A stretch of DNA of 39,940 bases from Clostridia bacterium (GCA_017429345.1 JAFRPB010000217.1:1-39940), one strand, 5' to 3'; shown: positions 7,711 through 15,886, counted from the stretch's first letter. The notes: a model not told the origin generated them from the letters alone. Translations and numbers: made by a program.

Positions 7711-7774
7711 ATTGTAACATGTAAAATAAAACTGTCAAGACGATCGGCGTGAATCATCCTGTTTTCGGCGCGAA
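7711..7774 (-). promoter_or_regulatory. predicted LytTR-regulated promoter C (autoregulation)
   Basis: On the minus strand: TTCGCGCC (7767-7774), 13 bases, TTCACGCC (7746-7753), 7 bases, TTGACA (7733-7738), 16 bases, TACAAT (7711-7716). One base differs from the consensus in the proximal repeat. A short palindrome, TGTCATGATGACA (7693-7705), sits at the expected transcript 5' end, in the same place as the leader hairpins of promoters A and B. Confidence 0.78.
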
Positions 7775-7811
7775 AGACGTCTTTGCCGTATGCGCTCAGC
7801 AGGGCGGCGCT

Positions 7812-8098
7812 GTGTTAAATTCTGATTTAACGGCGAAGTCGTAAAATCAGAATTTACACGTGTTTGCGCAGCAAACACATATCACATGCTCGTTTTGCGA
7901 GCATATATCGCATTGACCTTTAGGTCAATATATCGCATCGCCGTAAGGCGATATATCGCCAAAACAAAAGGCGATATGCGCTTCGCGCGCGATATGCCGC
8001 CTAAAGGCGGCGCGATATGTCCTTCGGACGCGATATGCGCCTGTGGCGCGTGAAATTCTGATTTATCGGGGCGTGAACGCCCCGATAAATCAGAATTT
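7812..8098. repeat. hairpin-array element bounded by AAATTCTGATTT inverted repeats
   Basis: The left palindrome (7812-7859) and right palindrome (8053-8098, a perfect 21-bp stem with loop TGAA) both carry AAATTCTGATTT. Between them is a run of short hairpins, each with a different stem: 7860-7878, 7886-7904, 7912-7929, 7937-7952, 7953-7977, and then several with loops such as TAAA, TTCG and TGT up to about 8050. They are joined by ATATCGC or GCGATAT linkers. No coding potential is convincing. The same outer palindrome recurs at 29424 and 29645-29692. It looks like a non-autonomous, MITE-like intergenic element. It fills most of the 7775-8223 gap. Confidence 0.75.
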
Positions 8099-8116
8099 TG
8101 TAAGGCAATCTTCATC

Positions 8117-8145
8117 TTGATTTTTACGTCATAATATGTTAATAT
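8117..8145 (+). promoter_or_regulatory. candidate promoter of the sugar-acid operon
   Basis: TTGATT (8117-8122), 17 bases, TAATAT (8140-8145) in an AT-rich stretch just after the hairpin array. The -35 is good and the -10 matches 4 of 6 positions. Confidence 0.45.
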
Positions 8146-8223
8146 AAATCGATATTTTATATCATAATTTACCGGTCGGCGGGGTTCCCGCATCCGGCGG
8201 TGTGAAAAGGAGTGCTAAGTCTT

Positions 8224-9282
8224 ATGAAAAAATACGCGATCGCTTCGGTGACCAGCATGGGTCTGCGGATCACGCCGCAGGACCGCATGGCGGTACAGAA
8301 CAGCAACCTGTTTTACCTGCAGGCGACTTCGGCGGAGAGCAACGTGCTGAACGTGGCGTCCAGTCTCGGCAGCGAGTGCCTTGTGCTGACGAAATTCGTC
8401 GAGGGCTCGCCGATGGCGGATCTCATCAAGCGCCAGCTGCGCGCGAGAAACATCCGCTTTGAGGGCAAAGACGTTCCGCAGGGCGGCCCCTGGGGCTACC
8501 GGCACCAGTTCAATATCGCGGATTCCGGCTTCGGGCTCAGAGCCCCGCGCGTTTGGAACGACCGCGCCGGAGAGATCGGCAGAACGCTGTCCGCCGACGA
8601 TTTCGACCTCGACCGCATCTTCGGCGAAGAGGGCGTGGGCATTTTCCATCTTTCCGGCCTGATCGCCGCCATGAGCGAGGAAACGACGAAGTGCTGCCTT
8701 GAGATCGCGAAAAAGGCGAAGCAGTACGGCACCCTCGTCAGCTTCGACCTCAACTACCGCGCGACCTTCTGGAAGGGGCGCGAAGAAGAACTGAGCAAAA
8801 CCTTCCACGAGATCGCCTCCGTCGCCGACATCCTCGTCGGCAACGAGGAGGACTTCCAGCTGTGTCTGGGCTTCCCGGGACCCGAGGCGGGCGGCAAAGA
8901 GCTTTCCTCCAAGATCGAGCGTTTTCAGGCGATGATCGATCAGGTCCGGGAGAAGTATCCGCAGGCGAGAGCCTACGCGACGACGCTGCGGCAGGTCGTC
9001 TCCGCCAACGAGCACCTCTGGGGCGCGATCCTCTGGGCGGACGGCGCGTGGTATATCGAGGAGCCCAGACCGATCCAGGTCATGGACCGCATCGGCGGCG
9101 GCGACGGCTTCTCCGGCGGTCTGCTCTACGGCGTGCTGAAGGACTGGACGCCCGACAAGTGGCTGCAGTTCGGCTGGGCGACCGGCGTGCTTGCGGCGAG
9201 CAGTCTCAACGACTACGCGGAGCCCGCGGACGAAAAGCAGGTCTGGGATATCTACAAGGGCAACGCCCGGGTACAGAGATAA
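8224..9282 (+). CDS. kdgK: PfkB-family sugar kinase, likely 2-keto-3-deoxygluconate kinase
   Basis: 352 residues of the ribokinase/PfkB fold. A conserved FDLNYRATFW segment (about residue 178) is like the DxNxR region of KDG kinases. The C-terminal family signature RIGGGDGFSGGLLYG (about 292-306) holds the catalytic Asp and the anion hole. Expected reaction: ATP plus 2-keto-3-deoxy-D-gluconate to the 6-phosphate, in hexuronate or gluconate breakdown. The specific substrate is inferred from the signature and from the 6-phosphogluconate dehydrogenase next door; fructokinase or another acid-sugar kinase is possible. The start at ATG 8224 has AAAAGGAG 11 bases upstream; an in-frame GTG at 8212 overlaps that site and is less likely. 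It is the first gene of a four-gene operon. Confidence 0.75.
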   Translation: MKKYAIASVTSMGLRITPQDRMAVQNSNLFYLQATSAESNVLNVASSLGSECLVLTKFVEGSPMADLIKRQLRARNIRFEGKDVPQGGPWGYRHQFNIADSGFGLRAPRVWNDRAGEIGRTLSADDFDLDRIFGEEGVGIFHLSGLIAAMSEETTKCCLEIAKKAKQYGTLVSFDLNYRATFWKGREEELSKTFHEIASVADILVGNEEDFQLCLGFPGPEAGGKELSSKIERFQAMIDQVREKYPQARAYATTLRQVVSANEHLWGAILWADGAWYIEEPRPIQVMDRIGGGDGFSGGLLYGVLKDWTPDKWLQFGWATGVLAASSLNDYAEPADEKQVWDIYKGNARVQR

Positions 9283-9304
9283 ATTAAAAAGGAGAAATAT
9301 AAAT

Positions 9305-10756
9305 ATGAAAAAAGCGGATATCGGCCTGATCGGCCTCGCCGTTATGGGCGAAAATCTCGTGATGAACATGGAGTCCAAGGGCTTCACCGTCGCGGTCTTC
9401 AACCGCACCGTCTCCAAGGTGGACGATTTCGTGAACGGCCGCGCGAAGGGCAAGAATATCATCGGCTGCCACAGCCTCGAAGAACTCGTTGAAAATCTCG
9501 AAAAGCCGCGCAAGGTCTTTATGATGATCAAAGCGGGTCCCTCGGTGGACGCGATGATCGACACGCTCCTGCCCCTGCTTGAGGACGGCGACATTATCAT
9601 CGACGGCGGCAACTCTCACTTCCCCGACACCATGCGCAGGACCGAGTACGTCGAGTCCAAGGGCAAGCTCTATATCGGCACCGGCGTTTCCGGCGGCGAA
9701 GAGGGCGCGCTCAAGGGCCCGAGCATGATGCCCGGCGGCTCTCCCGCGGCGTGGCCCTATGTCAAGCCCATTCTGCAGGGGATCTGCGCGAAGGTCGAGA
9801 ACGGCGAGCCCTGCTGCGACTGGGTCGGCGAAAACGGCGCGGGCCACTTCGTCAAGATGGTCCACAACGGCATCGAATACGGCGATATGCAGCTGATCTG
9901 CGAGGCGTATCAGCTCATGCGCGACCTGCTCGGCATGAGCTACGACGAGATGCACGAGACCTTCAAAAAATGGAACGAGACCGAGCTTGACAGCTATCTC
10001 ATTGAGATCACCCGCGACATTCTCGCGTATAAGGATACGGACGGCGCGCCCCTGGCGGAAAAGATCCTCGATACCGCGGGGCAGAAGGGCACCGGCAAAT
10101 GGACCGGCATCGCGGCGCTCGACGAGGGCGTGCCGCTGACGCTGATCGGCGAGGCGGTGTTCGCAAGATGCCTCTCCGCAATGAAGGACGAGCGCGTCGA
10201 AGCCGACAAGGTCTTCGCGCGGAAGATCCCCGCGTTCGAGGGCGACAAGGCGGAAATGGTCGAGGCGATCCGTCAGGCGCTGTTCGCCTCCAAGATCATC
10301 TCCTACGCGCAGGGCTACACCCTGATGCGCACCGCCGCGGAGCACTACGGCTGGAAACTCAACTACGGCGGCATCGCGCTGATGTGGCGCGGCGGCTGCA
10401 TCATCCGTTCGGTCTTCCTCGGCAAGATCAAGGAAGCGTTTGAGGCGGATCCGGAGCTCAAGAACCTGATCCTCGCCCCCTATTTCAAGGAGACCATCGA
10501 AAAGCTGATCCCGGCGTGGCGCAAGGTCGCCGCGGCGGCGGTACAGTACGGCGTACCCGCGCCGGCGATGACCTCCGCGCTCAGCTATTTCGACGGTTAC
10601 ACCTCCGCGCGTCTGCCCGCAAACCTTCTGCAGGCGCAGCGCGACTACTTCGGCGCGCACACCTATGAGAGGATCGACGCGCCCAGGGGCGAGTTCTTCC
10701 ACACCAACTGGACCGGCCACGGCGGAAACACCGCGGCGACCACATACAATGCGTAA
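9305..10756 (+). CDS. gnd: 6-phosphogluconate dehydrogenase, decarboxylating
   Basis: 483 residues, the usual length of the long, NADP-linked type. The N-terminal Rossmann motif GLAVMG (10-15) is followed by NRT (33-35), which fits NADP binding. The family signature spans about 126-145 (TGVSGGEEGALKGPSMMPGG). The catalytic Lys184 and Asn188 (HFVKMVHNGIEYGD) and Glu191 are present, as are the AGQKGTGKWT and GGCIIRS segments of the C-terminal helical domain. It converts 6-phosphogluconate to ribulose 5-phosphate and CO2. The Shine-Dalgarno AAAAGGAG and the conserved N-terminus set the start at 9305. It overlaps the next gene by 8 bases. Its place after a KDG kinase suggests that sugar acids enter both Entner-Doudoroff-like and pentose phosphate routes. 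Confidence 0.95.
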   Translation: MKKADIGLIGLAVMGENLVMNMESKGFTVAVFNRTVSKVDDFVNGRAKGKNIIGCHSLEELVENLEKPRKVFMMIKAGPSVDAMIDTLLPLLEDGDIIIDGGNSHFPDTMRRTEYVESKGKLYIGTGVSGGEEGALKGPSMMPGGSPAAWPYVKPILQGICAKVENGEPCCDWVGENGAGHFVKMVHNGIEYGDMQLICEAYQLMRDLLGMSYDEMHETFKKWNETELDSYLIEITRDILAYKDTDGAPLAEKILDTAGQKGTGKWTGIAALDEGVPLTLIGEAVFARCLSAMKDERVEADKVFARKIPAFEGDKAEMVEAIRQALFASKIISYAQGYTLMRTAAEHYGWKLNYGGIALMWRGGCIIRSVFLGKIKEAFEADPELKNLILAPYFKETIEKLIPAWRKVAAAAVQYGVPAPAMTSALSYFDGYTSARLPANLLQAQRDYFGAHTYERIDAPRGEFFHTNWTGHGGNTAATTYNA

Positions 10757-11579
10757 AATAAAACTGATCGCGCTGGATCTTGACGGCACGCTGCTCGATC
10801 CCGACAAAAAACTGTCGGAGGAAAACGCGGCGGCGCTCGAACGGGCGGCGGAGGAGGGGATCGAGATCGTCCCCGCCACCGGCCGGTTCTACCGCGGCAT
10901 GCCGCAGATCATCCGGGAGCTGCCCTACGTGCGCTACGTCATCACGATCAACGGCGCCGCGGTCTTTGACGTCGTGCGGCAGGAGACCGTCTGCGGCTCC
11001 GAGATCCCCCGGGAGCGCGCCGTCGAGGTCATGGAACGCTTTGACGGCATGCCCGTGATCTACGACTGCTATCAGGACGGCTGGGGCAGAATGACGCAGG
11101 CGTTCTACGACCGGGCGGAGGAATTCGCCGCGAACTTGCACAGCCTCGATATGATCAGGAACCTGCGCACGCCCGTGCCGGAGCTCAAGGCGTACCTGAA
11201 AGGACGCGCGTCCGGCGTGCAGAAAATTCAGATCTTTTTTAAAGATATGCAGCTGCGCGCCCAAATGCTGAAAACGTTGCCGGAGGAATTCCCCGATCTT
11301 GTCGTGACGACCTCGATCGTCAACAACATCGAATTCAACAGCCGGGAAGCCACCAAGGGCGTCGCGCTGAAAAAACTCGCGGCGCGTCTTGGAATCCCGA
11401 TCGAAGAGACCATGGCGTTCGGCGACGATCTCAACGATATCCCGATGCTTGAGGCTGCGGGGATCGGCGTCGCCATGGGGAACGCCGGGGAAGAAGTCAA
11501 ACGGGCGGCGGATTACGTCACCGACGGCTGCGATCACAGCGGCGTCGCGCACGCGATGAATCATTTTCTTTGGGAGTAA
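10749..11579 (+). CDS. Cof-type HAD-superfamily phosphatase
   Basis: 276 residues. HAD motif I is at about residues 9-13 (LDLDGTLLDPDKK), a Lys lies within the KLAARLGI region after a C2-type cap, and motif IV is GDDLNDIPMLEAAGIGVAMGNA near the C-terminus. This is the Cof/IIB subfamily, usually about 270 residues, which dephosphorylates sugar phosphates and other small metabolites. The start overlaps the dehydrogenase stop by 8 bases in another frame, showing translational coupling. The substrate is unknown; a sugar-acid phosphate is a reasonable guess from the operon. It ends 5 bases before the next start, with GGGAG inside its own last codons acting as the ribosome site. Confidence 0.88.
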   Translation: MRKIKLIALDLDGTLLDPDKKLSEENAAALERAAEEGIEIVPATGRFYRGMPQIIRELPYVRYVITINGAAVFDVVRQETVCGSEIPRERAVEVMERFDGMPVIYDCYQDGWGRMTQAFYDRAEEFAANLHSLDMIRNLRTPVPELKAYLKGRASGVQKIQIFFKDMQLRAQMLKTLPEEFPDLVVTTSIVNNIEFNSREATKGVALKKLAARLGIPIEETMAFGDDLNDIPMLEAAGIGVAMGNAGEEVKRAADYVTDGCDHSGVAHAMNHFLWE

Positions 11580-11584
11580 GACAA

Positions 11585-12865
11585 ATGAAAGATATCTATC
11601 GGATCGCCGAAGCGGATACCGGCCTTACGCCGGAGGAAATAAGAGAAGCCCTGCTCGCCTCTCTTGAGGGGCGGAGCCTGAAAAAGGTGCTGATCCTGCC
11701 GCCGGATTTCACCCGCTTTCACTCGAACGCGGGCTATATCACGAACGTATACTATCACGCGCTGACGGATCTGGGCGTTCAGGTCGATATCATGCCGGCG
11801 CTGGGCACCCACGTCCCGGTGACCGAGGCGCAGTGGAACGCCATGTTCGGCGACGTGCCCTTTGATCGGATGCTCGTGCACAACTGGCGCACCGACGTGG
11901 TGAAGCTGGGCGAGATCCCTGCGGATTTTATCTCGGAGATCACCGAGGGGCTCTGGACCGAGTCCGTCGCGTGCGAGGTCAACCGCCTTGTGATGGACGA
12001 GAGCTACGACCTCATCATTTCCCCCGGTCAGGTCGTGCCGCACGAGGTCATCGGCATGGCGAACCACGCGAAGAATTTCTTCGTCGGCGTGGGCGGCAGC
12101 GAGATGATCAACCGCTCGCACATGATCGGCGCGGTCTACGGCATGGAGCGCATGATGGGCAAGGACCACACGCCGGTCCGCAGGATCTTCGACTACGGCA
12201 TGGAGCATTTTCTCAAGGACCGCCCGATTTTGTTCGTTCTGACGGTCACGACCGCCCCGGGCGGGAAGATCCGCACCCACGGTCTGTTTATCGGCGAGGG
12301 CAGGGAATGCCTGACGAACGCCGTGAAGCTCGCGCAGGAGAAGAATATCGACTTCGTCGAGCACGGCCTTAAAAAATGCGTGGTGTATCTCGACCCCTCC
12401 GAATTCAAGAGCACCTGGCTCGGCAATAAGGCGGTCTACCGCACGCGCATGGCCATGGCGGACGGCGGGGAGCTGATCATCCTCGCGCCCGGCGTCGAGC
12501 GCTTCGGCGAGGACGACCGGGTAGACGCGCTGATCCGCAAATACGGCTACAAGGGCAGGCTGCACACGCTCGAGGAGTTCAAAAAACCGGAAAACGCCGA
12601 CCTGCGCGAGAATATGGGCGCCGCGGCGCACCTGATCCACGGTTCGTCGGACGGACGGTTTTCGATCACCTACGCGGTGAAGGAGATCACCAAGGAAGAG
12701 ATCGCTTCGGTCGGTTTCCATGCGGCGGATTACGACGGGACGGCGAAAAAATACGACCCCCAGAAGCTGAAATACGGTTATAACGAGGTCGACGGCGAGG
12801 AGATCTATTTCATTCCCAACCCCGCGTTGGGTCTTTGGATCAACCGGGAAAAATTCGAAGGATAA
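11585..12865 (+). CDS. LarA-like (lactate racemase N-terminal domain) protein
   Basis: 426 residues, the normal length for the LarA/DUF2088 superfamily. The N-terminal PPDFTRFHSNAG stretch corresponds to the family's PDxTR motif. Several conserved His and Gly segments follow (GTHVPV, GQVVPHEVIG, GVGGSEMINRSHMIG). LarA uses a nickel-pincer nucleotide cofactor and racemises lactate; other members act on other alpha-hydroxy acids. In this operon a sugar acid (aldonate-type) epimerase or racemase is more likely than lactate racemase, but that is inference. No larB, larC or larE cofactor genes are in the window. It is the last gene of the operon and is followed by a clear terminator. Confidence 0.82.
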   Translation: MKDIYRIAEADTGLTPEEIREALLASLEGRSLKKVLILPPDFTRFHSNAGYITNVYYHALTDLGVQVDIMPALGTHVPVTEAQWNAMFGDVPFDRMLVHNWRTDVVKLGEIPADFISEITEGLWTESVACEVNRLVMDESYDLIISPGQVVPHEVIGMANHAKNFFVGVGGSEMINRSHMIGAVYGMERMMGKDHTPVRRIFDYGMEHFLKDRPILFVLTVTTAPGGKIRTHGLFIGEGRECLTNAVKLAQEKNIDFVEHGLKKCVVYLDPSEFKSTWLGNKAVYRTRMAMADGGELIILAPGVERFGEDDRVDALIRKYGYKGRLHTLEEFKKPENADLRENMGAAAHLIHGSSDGRFSITYAVKEITKEEIASVGFHAADYDGTAKKYDPQKLKYGYNEVDGEEIYFIPNPALGLWINREKFEG

Positions 12866-12872
12866 AACGCAA

Positions 12873-12910
12873 AAAAGGACTTTTGCCGGGCGGCCGAAGT
12901 CCTTTTATAT
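12873..12910 (+). terminator. rho-independent terminator of the sugar-acid operon
   Basis: The stem AAAAGGACTT (12873-12882) pairs with AAGTCCTTTT (12897-12906), with a GC-rich loop able to pair further, followed by ATATTTAT. Confidence 0.75.
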
Positions 12911-12947
12911 TTATGTACGCGAAAGCGAAAATCACCGCCGCGAGGAG

Positions 12948-13029
12948 AAAGCGGACGATCTCGCTATTGAAAGACGCCGGGAAATATGGTAAGATTTTTT
13001 TTGTAAGCGAATACGGAAATATTACGATC
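12948..13029 (+). promoter_or_regulatory. conserved promoter plus leader, copy 1
   Basis: TTGAAA (12967-12972), 17 bases, TAAGAT (12990-12995), then GTAAGCGAATACGGAAATAT at 13003-13022 near the predicted transcript start. About 80 bases align with 29761-29841 with one single-base gap, although the genes downstream are unrelated. The leader continues into GC-rich hairpins at about 13053-13090. Confidence 0.65.
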
Positions 13030-13110
13030 TCTATAACCGTAAAATATCTCCCGGAGCGTTTTTCTCCGGCGCGGAGGGCGCGCCTGCGCCCCGAAGTCGA
13101 TCCAATCGAG

Positions 13111-13689
13111 GTGGTCGGAATACTGAAAGAAGTCATCGTCGGCAATATCTGCAGTATCGGAGCCATGATCACGGACTCCGTCAGCGGCACGCGAAAAAAA
13201 CACCGTGAGATCATGGCGATCCAGATCCTCAGCCAGGTCTTTTACAGCGCGGGCTCGATCATCCTCAAGGGCTACAGCAGCACCGCGCAGAGCCTTGTGG
13301 CGATCCTGCGCAACCTTGCGGCGATCCGGGGCGTCAAACACAAGGCCGTCGAGTGGATCCTGATCGCGCTGGGCGTCGTACTCGGCGTCGTGTGGAACAA
13401 CCGCGGCTGGCTCGGTCTGCTGCCCGTCGTCGCGAATCTGGAATACTCGGTCGCGGTGTTCCGTTTTAAAGAAAAAGAAAAGTGGCTGAAGCTGTCGTTC
13501 CTGATCAATATGCTGATGTACAGCGTTTTCAGCTTCGTGATCATGAATTACGTCGGCGCGGCGGCAAATATCGTCGTCGCGGTGATCACCGCGATATCGC
13601 TGATCCGGGGAATCGGGAAACCGCAGGGCGGCGAGACCGATCCGCCCGTCCGTAAAGAAACGACGGATCAAACGGATGAGCCGACATAA
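13111..13689 (+). CDS. YgjV-like inner-membrane protein
   Basis: About 192 residues from a GTG at 13111, with five to six hydrophobic segments (for example EVIVGNICSIGAMI, WILIALGVVLGVVW, VVANLEYSVAVF, LINMLMYSVFSFVI, NIVVAVITAISLI). The arrangement IQIL.Q..Y..G..I..GY...A.S...LRN is typical of the YgjV family, whose function is not known. The open frame runs back to 12835, but that part covers a terminator and a promoter, so it is not coding. No ATG fits and the GTG has a poor Shine-Dalgarno; a CTG at 13084 with GGAGGG upstream is an alternative. The start is therefore uncertain. The tail is charged and cytoplasmic. Confidence 0.65.
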   Translation: MVGILKEVIVGNICSIGAMITDSVSGTRKKHREIMAIQILSQVFYSAGSIILKGYSSTAQSLVAILRNLAAIRGVKHKAVEWILIALGVVLGVVWNNRGWLGLLPVVANLEYSVAVFRFKEKEKWLKLSFLINMLMYSVFSFVIMNYVGAAANIVVAVITAISLIRGIGKPQGGETDPPVRKETTDQTDEPT

Positions 13690-13761
13690 CGCCGATAAAA
13701 AATCACACACGAAATACGGCACGCAGGGAACATTCGCCATGATTATCGAATAACGGTATAT

Positions 13762-13800
13762 GCGCAAAAAACGGGGATCGTCGATCCCCGTTTTTTGCGC
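13762..13800. terminator. bidirectional rho-independent terminator
   Basis: An almost perfect palindrome (GCGCAAAAAACGGGGATCG and its complement) centred at 13781, with A and T runs on both sides. It serves the plus-strand YgjV-like gene and the minus-strand operon ending at 13811. Confidence 0.85.
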
Positions 13801-13810
13801 TCCGTCTGAG

Positions 13811-14620
13811 TCATGAAATCGCGAATTCACCGACTTTGTACGCCTCCCACCGGACGCCCGCGCCGCGTTTCGCGGTGCAGCCGTTGAAGAAGAGCGCGCC
13901 GAGGCCCGAACGCCATTTCTCGGCGTCAAATGTGATCTTTTTTTCGCTGTTCGTTCCTTTCTCCGCTTTTTCGATGCTGAAAAGAACGCCGTCTTCCCAA
14001 TAATACGCGTCTTGTAAATAGCCGTTCGCCTTGAGTTCTTCATAGCCGAGCTGCAGCGCCTGCGCGCCGTGCCGGTTCGCGAAGATCCACGCGACCGCCG
14101 CTTTTTCGCCGTCTGTGAGACCGCCCGGCGCGCCGCTCAGGTCGACGCTGATATAGGCGATATCCCCGTTGAGGCCGCTGTCCTCCGTCCAGAGGTCTTC
14201 GAGCACCTGCAGATAAAGCCCGCAGAGGTCGCCGTGATCCTCATTGCCGAGGGGTTCGATTTCGGCGAGGATATCTGCGCCGCTCCCGGAGAGAACGTCG
14301 CCGCCCGCGATCTGCGCCGGCCACGTCTCGAGGATCTGACAGTCTGCGCCGAACGAGAGGATCATCCCGTTCTCAAGCTCCGAAACGTCGGCTGTCTCGC
14401 CGTTTTCGGATAATTTCAGCCGCCCGTCCGTGACGACCGTATACACGCCGCCGGTTTCACCCGCCAGCACAAGCAGGTCCGTCCCCGCGCCGTCGACGAT
14501 GCGCAGACGAAGCGCGCCGTCCTGCGGCTGCGCCGGTCCCGCCGCCGGGGCGCGGCTTGCGCACGCGCCGAAAGAGAACAATAACGCGAGAATGCAGAAT
14601 AAAGAGATCGCTTTTTTCAT
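13811..14620 (-). CDS. putative lipoprotein
   Basis: 269 residues. The N-terminus is a lipoprotein signal with a lipobox-like GAC at residues 18-20 (LALLFSFGAC), then a low-complexity Ala/Pro stretch. The mature part begins with an acidic beta-rich region (LRLRIVDGAGTDLLVLAGE) and ends with a helical and then aromatic segment (AVAWIFANRHGAQALQLGYEE...). No family was recognised. The ATG at 14620 has AAAGGGG upstream; the longer frame to 14686 lacks a ribosome site. It is the last gene of the FkbH-ACP-MBOAT operon, 97 bp after the GH5 gene. A surface-bound accessory protein is inferred. Confidence 0.75.
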   Translation of the reverse strand: MKKAISLFCILALLFSFGACASRAPAAGPAQPQDGALRLRIVDGAGTDLLVLAGETGGVYTVVTDGRLKLSENGETADVSELENGMILSFGADCQILETWPAQIAGGDVLSGSGADILAEIEPLGNEDHGDLCGLYLQVLEDLWTEDSGLNGDIAYISVDLSGAPGGLTDGEKAAVAWIFANRHGAQALQLGYEELKANGYLQDAYYWEDGVLFSIEKAEKGTNSEKKITFDAEKWRSGLGALFFNGCTAKRGAGVRWEAYKVGEFAIS

Positions 14621-14717
14621 CGTAAAAACCCCTTTCCGAAAAATCCTTTCACATATAAGACGTTTTTTATGCGGAAAACATTGCATTTTTTCTGAAAAAA
14701 TTTTTCGGCGCAGGTAT

Positions 14718-15839
14718 TTATTTCGCCGTGATCGCCTTCACGTAATCCGGAAATTCGGCGGCGAGGTCGTTTCTGTCGATCAGCCGGAAATCTCCGCCGT
14801 TGTCCCATACAAGACAGGACATGCCGTATTTTGACGCGCACTGAACGAACCATTTCGCCTTCTGCGTAAGATGACCGAGGTGTGCGCGGTCCGTCCACCC
14901 GAACTCCGAGATGCTGACGCCGACGCCCTTTTTAATGAACGTATCGTATATGCGGCGCAGCGTCTTGTTGATCTCAAGATAATCGCGGACGCCGAACCGC
15001 TTCTCGCAGTCCGGGAATTCCGAACGGTGGGCGGTGCCGGGATAGTAATGCAGCGAGACGATCACGTGTTCGTCGTCGGGAATTTCAAGCGCGCCGCAGT
15101 TGTCTTCCGACAGGCTTGCGCAGCAGGTCGTGATCATAACGTAGCGCGTTTTGTTGTATCCCGCCGCGCCGCGGATCACGCCGAGCGCCTTCCGGTTGAG
15201 ACGGTTGACGACCTCGCGCTCTTCCGCGGTCCCGGTCCATTCGTCGGGGGAACCGACCACGCGGGGCTCGTTCATCAGGTCGAATACGAGTTGTTCGTCA
15301 TGATCTGCGAAGCGGTCCGCGATCTGCGCCCAGAGTTTTGAGAGGATCTCTCCCGCGCGCGCTTCGTTTTCATAATTCGTGATCAGCCAGTCCTGATCGT
15401 CGTGCTGCACGTTAACGATCGCGAACATATCCTGCGACAATACGTAATCAACGACTTCGTTCACGCGGTCGAGCCACGCGGGGTCGACGTTGAAATCCTC
15501 ATCGACGTGCTGGAACCACGTGACGGGGATGCGGACGGACGTAAAACCGAGCTCTTTTACCAGCGCGATCAGCTCTTTTGTCGTTTTCGGGTTTCCCCAG
15601 CAGGTCTCGGTATCCTCCGGCTTCGGGATCTGCCACGCTTCGAGCGTGTTGCCGAGGTTCCATCCGCGGCCGAGCGAAGAGGCGAACCGCACAGATTCCG
15701 TATCGGGCTTTTTCGGGCTGTAAAACATAACGCCGCCCGCCGCGACGCCGACGCAGCAGACCAGCGCCGCCGCGCAGATCAGCGCGCCTCTGAACGCGGA
15801 AAGCCGGCGGCGCTTTCCCGGTTCCACGCGATCGTTCAT
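14718..15839 (-). CDS. GH5-family endoglucanase-like glycoside hydrolase, membrane-anchored
   Basis: 373 residues. A single hydrophobic segment (about 17-40) after a basic N-terminus acts as signal anchor. The catalytic domain begins with GRGWNLGNTLEAW (58-69) and includes RIPVTWFQH, the acid/base Glu191 (VFDLMNEP), HYY near 264 and the nucleophile Glu312 (SISEFGW), then VWDNG. This matches GH5, subfamily 4-like. Such enzymes cut beta-1,4-glucans, xyloglucan or mixed-linkage glucans. One oddity is that the usual HHD near residue 146 reads QHD. There is no carbohydrate-binding module and no dockerin. Its place in an envelope-acylation operon suggests that it may act on the cell's own surface glycan rather than on diet polysaccharide; this is inference. 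Confidence 0.88.
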   Translation of the reverse strand: MNDRVEPGKRRRLSAFRGALICAAALVCCVGVAAGGVMFYSPKKPDTESVRFASSLGRGWNLGNTLEAWQIPKPEDTETCWGNPKTTKELIALVKELGFTSVRIPVTWFQHVDEDFNVDPAWLDRVNEVVDYVLSQDMFAIVNVQHDDQDWLITNYENEARAGEILSKLWAQIADRFADHDEQLVFDLMNEPRVVGSPDEWTGTAEEREVVNRLNRKALGVIRGAAGYNKTRYVMITTCCASLSEDNCGALEIPDDEHVIVSLHYYPGTAHRSEFPDCEKRFGVRDYLEINKTLRRIYDTFIKKGVGVSISEFGWTDRAHLGHLTQKAKWFVQCASKYGMSCLVWDNGGDFRLIDRNDLAAEFPDYVKAITAK

Positions 15840-15886
15840 GCTTTCGCCTCCCTTTAATATATTACAAAATCAAATTGAAGTTTTTA

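Noticed and set aside
7812..8098. Hairpin array considered as a CRISPR or tRNA/rRNA-like structure
   Set aside because: The hairpins differ from one another and have no equal-length spacers, no cas genes are near, and no tRNA cloverleaf can be drawn.
8215..9612. Long minus-strand open frame of about 465 codons opposite the sugar kinase
   Set aside because: It mirrors a gene with clear family motifs; its translation is Arg/Asp/Ala-rich without any domain and has no ribosome site. High-GC antisense artefact. The same holds for 9284-10879 and 11561-12721.
12835..13110. N-terminal extension of the YgjV-like frame back to 12835
   Set aside because: This segment contains a terminator and a promoter/leader shared with 29761-29841, so it is not coding.
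14718..15839. Cellulosome role of the GH5 enzyme
   Set aside because: No dockerin, cohesin or binding module is visible and the N-terminus is a membrane anchor.
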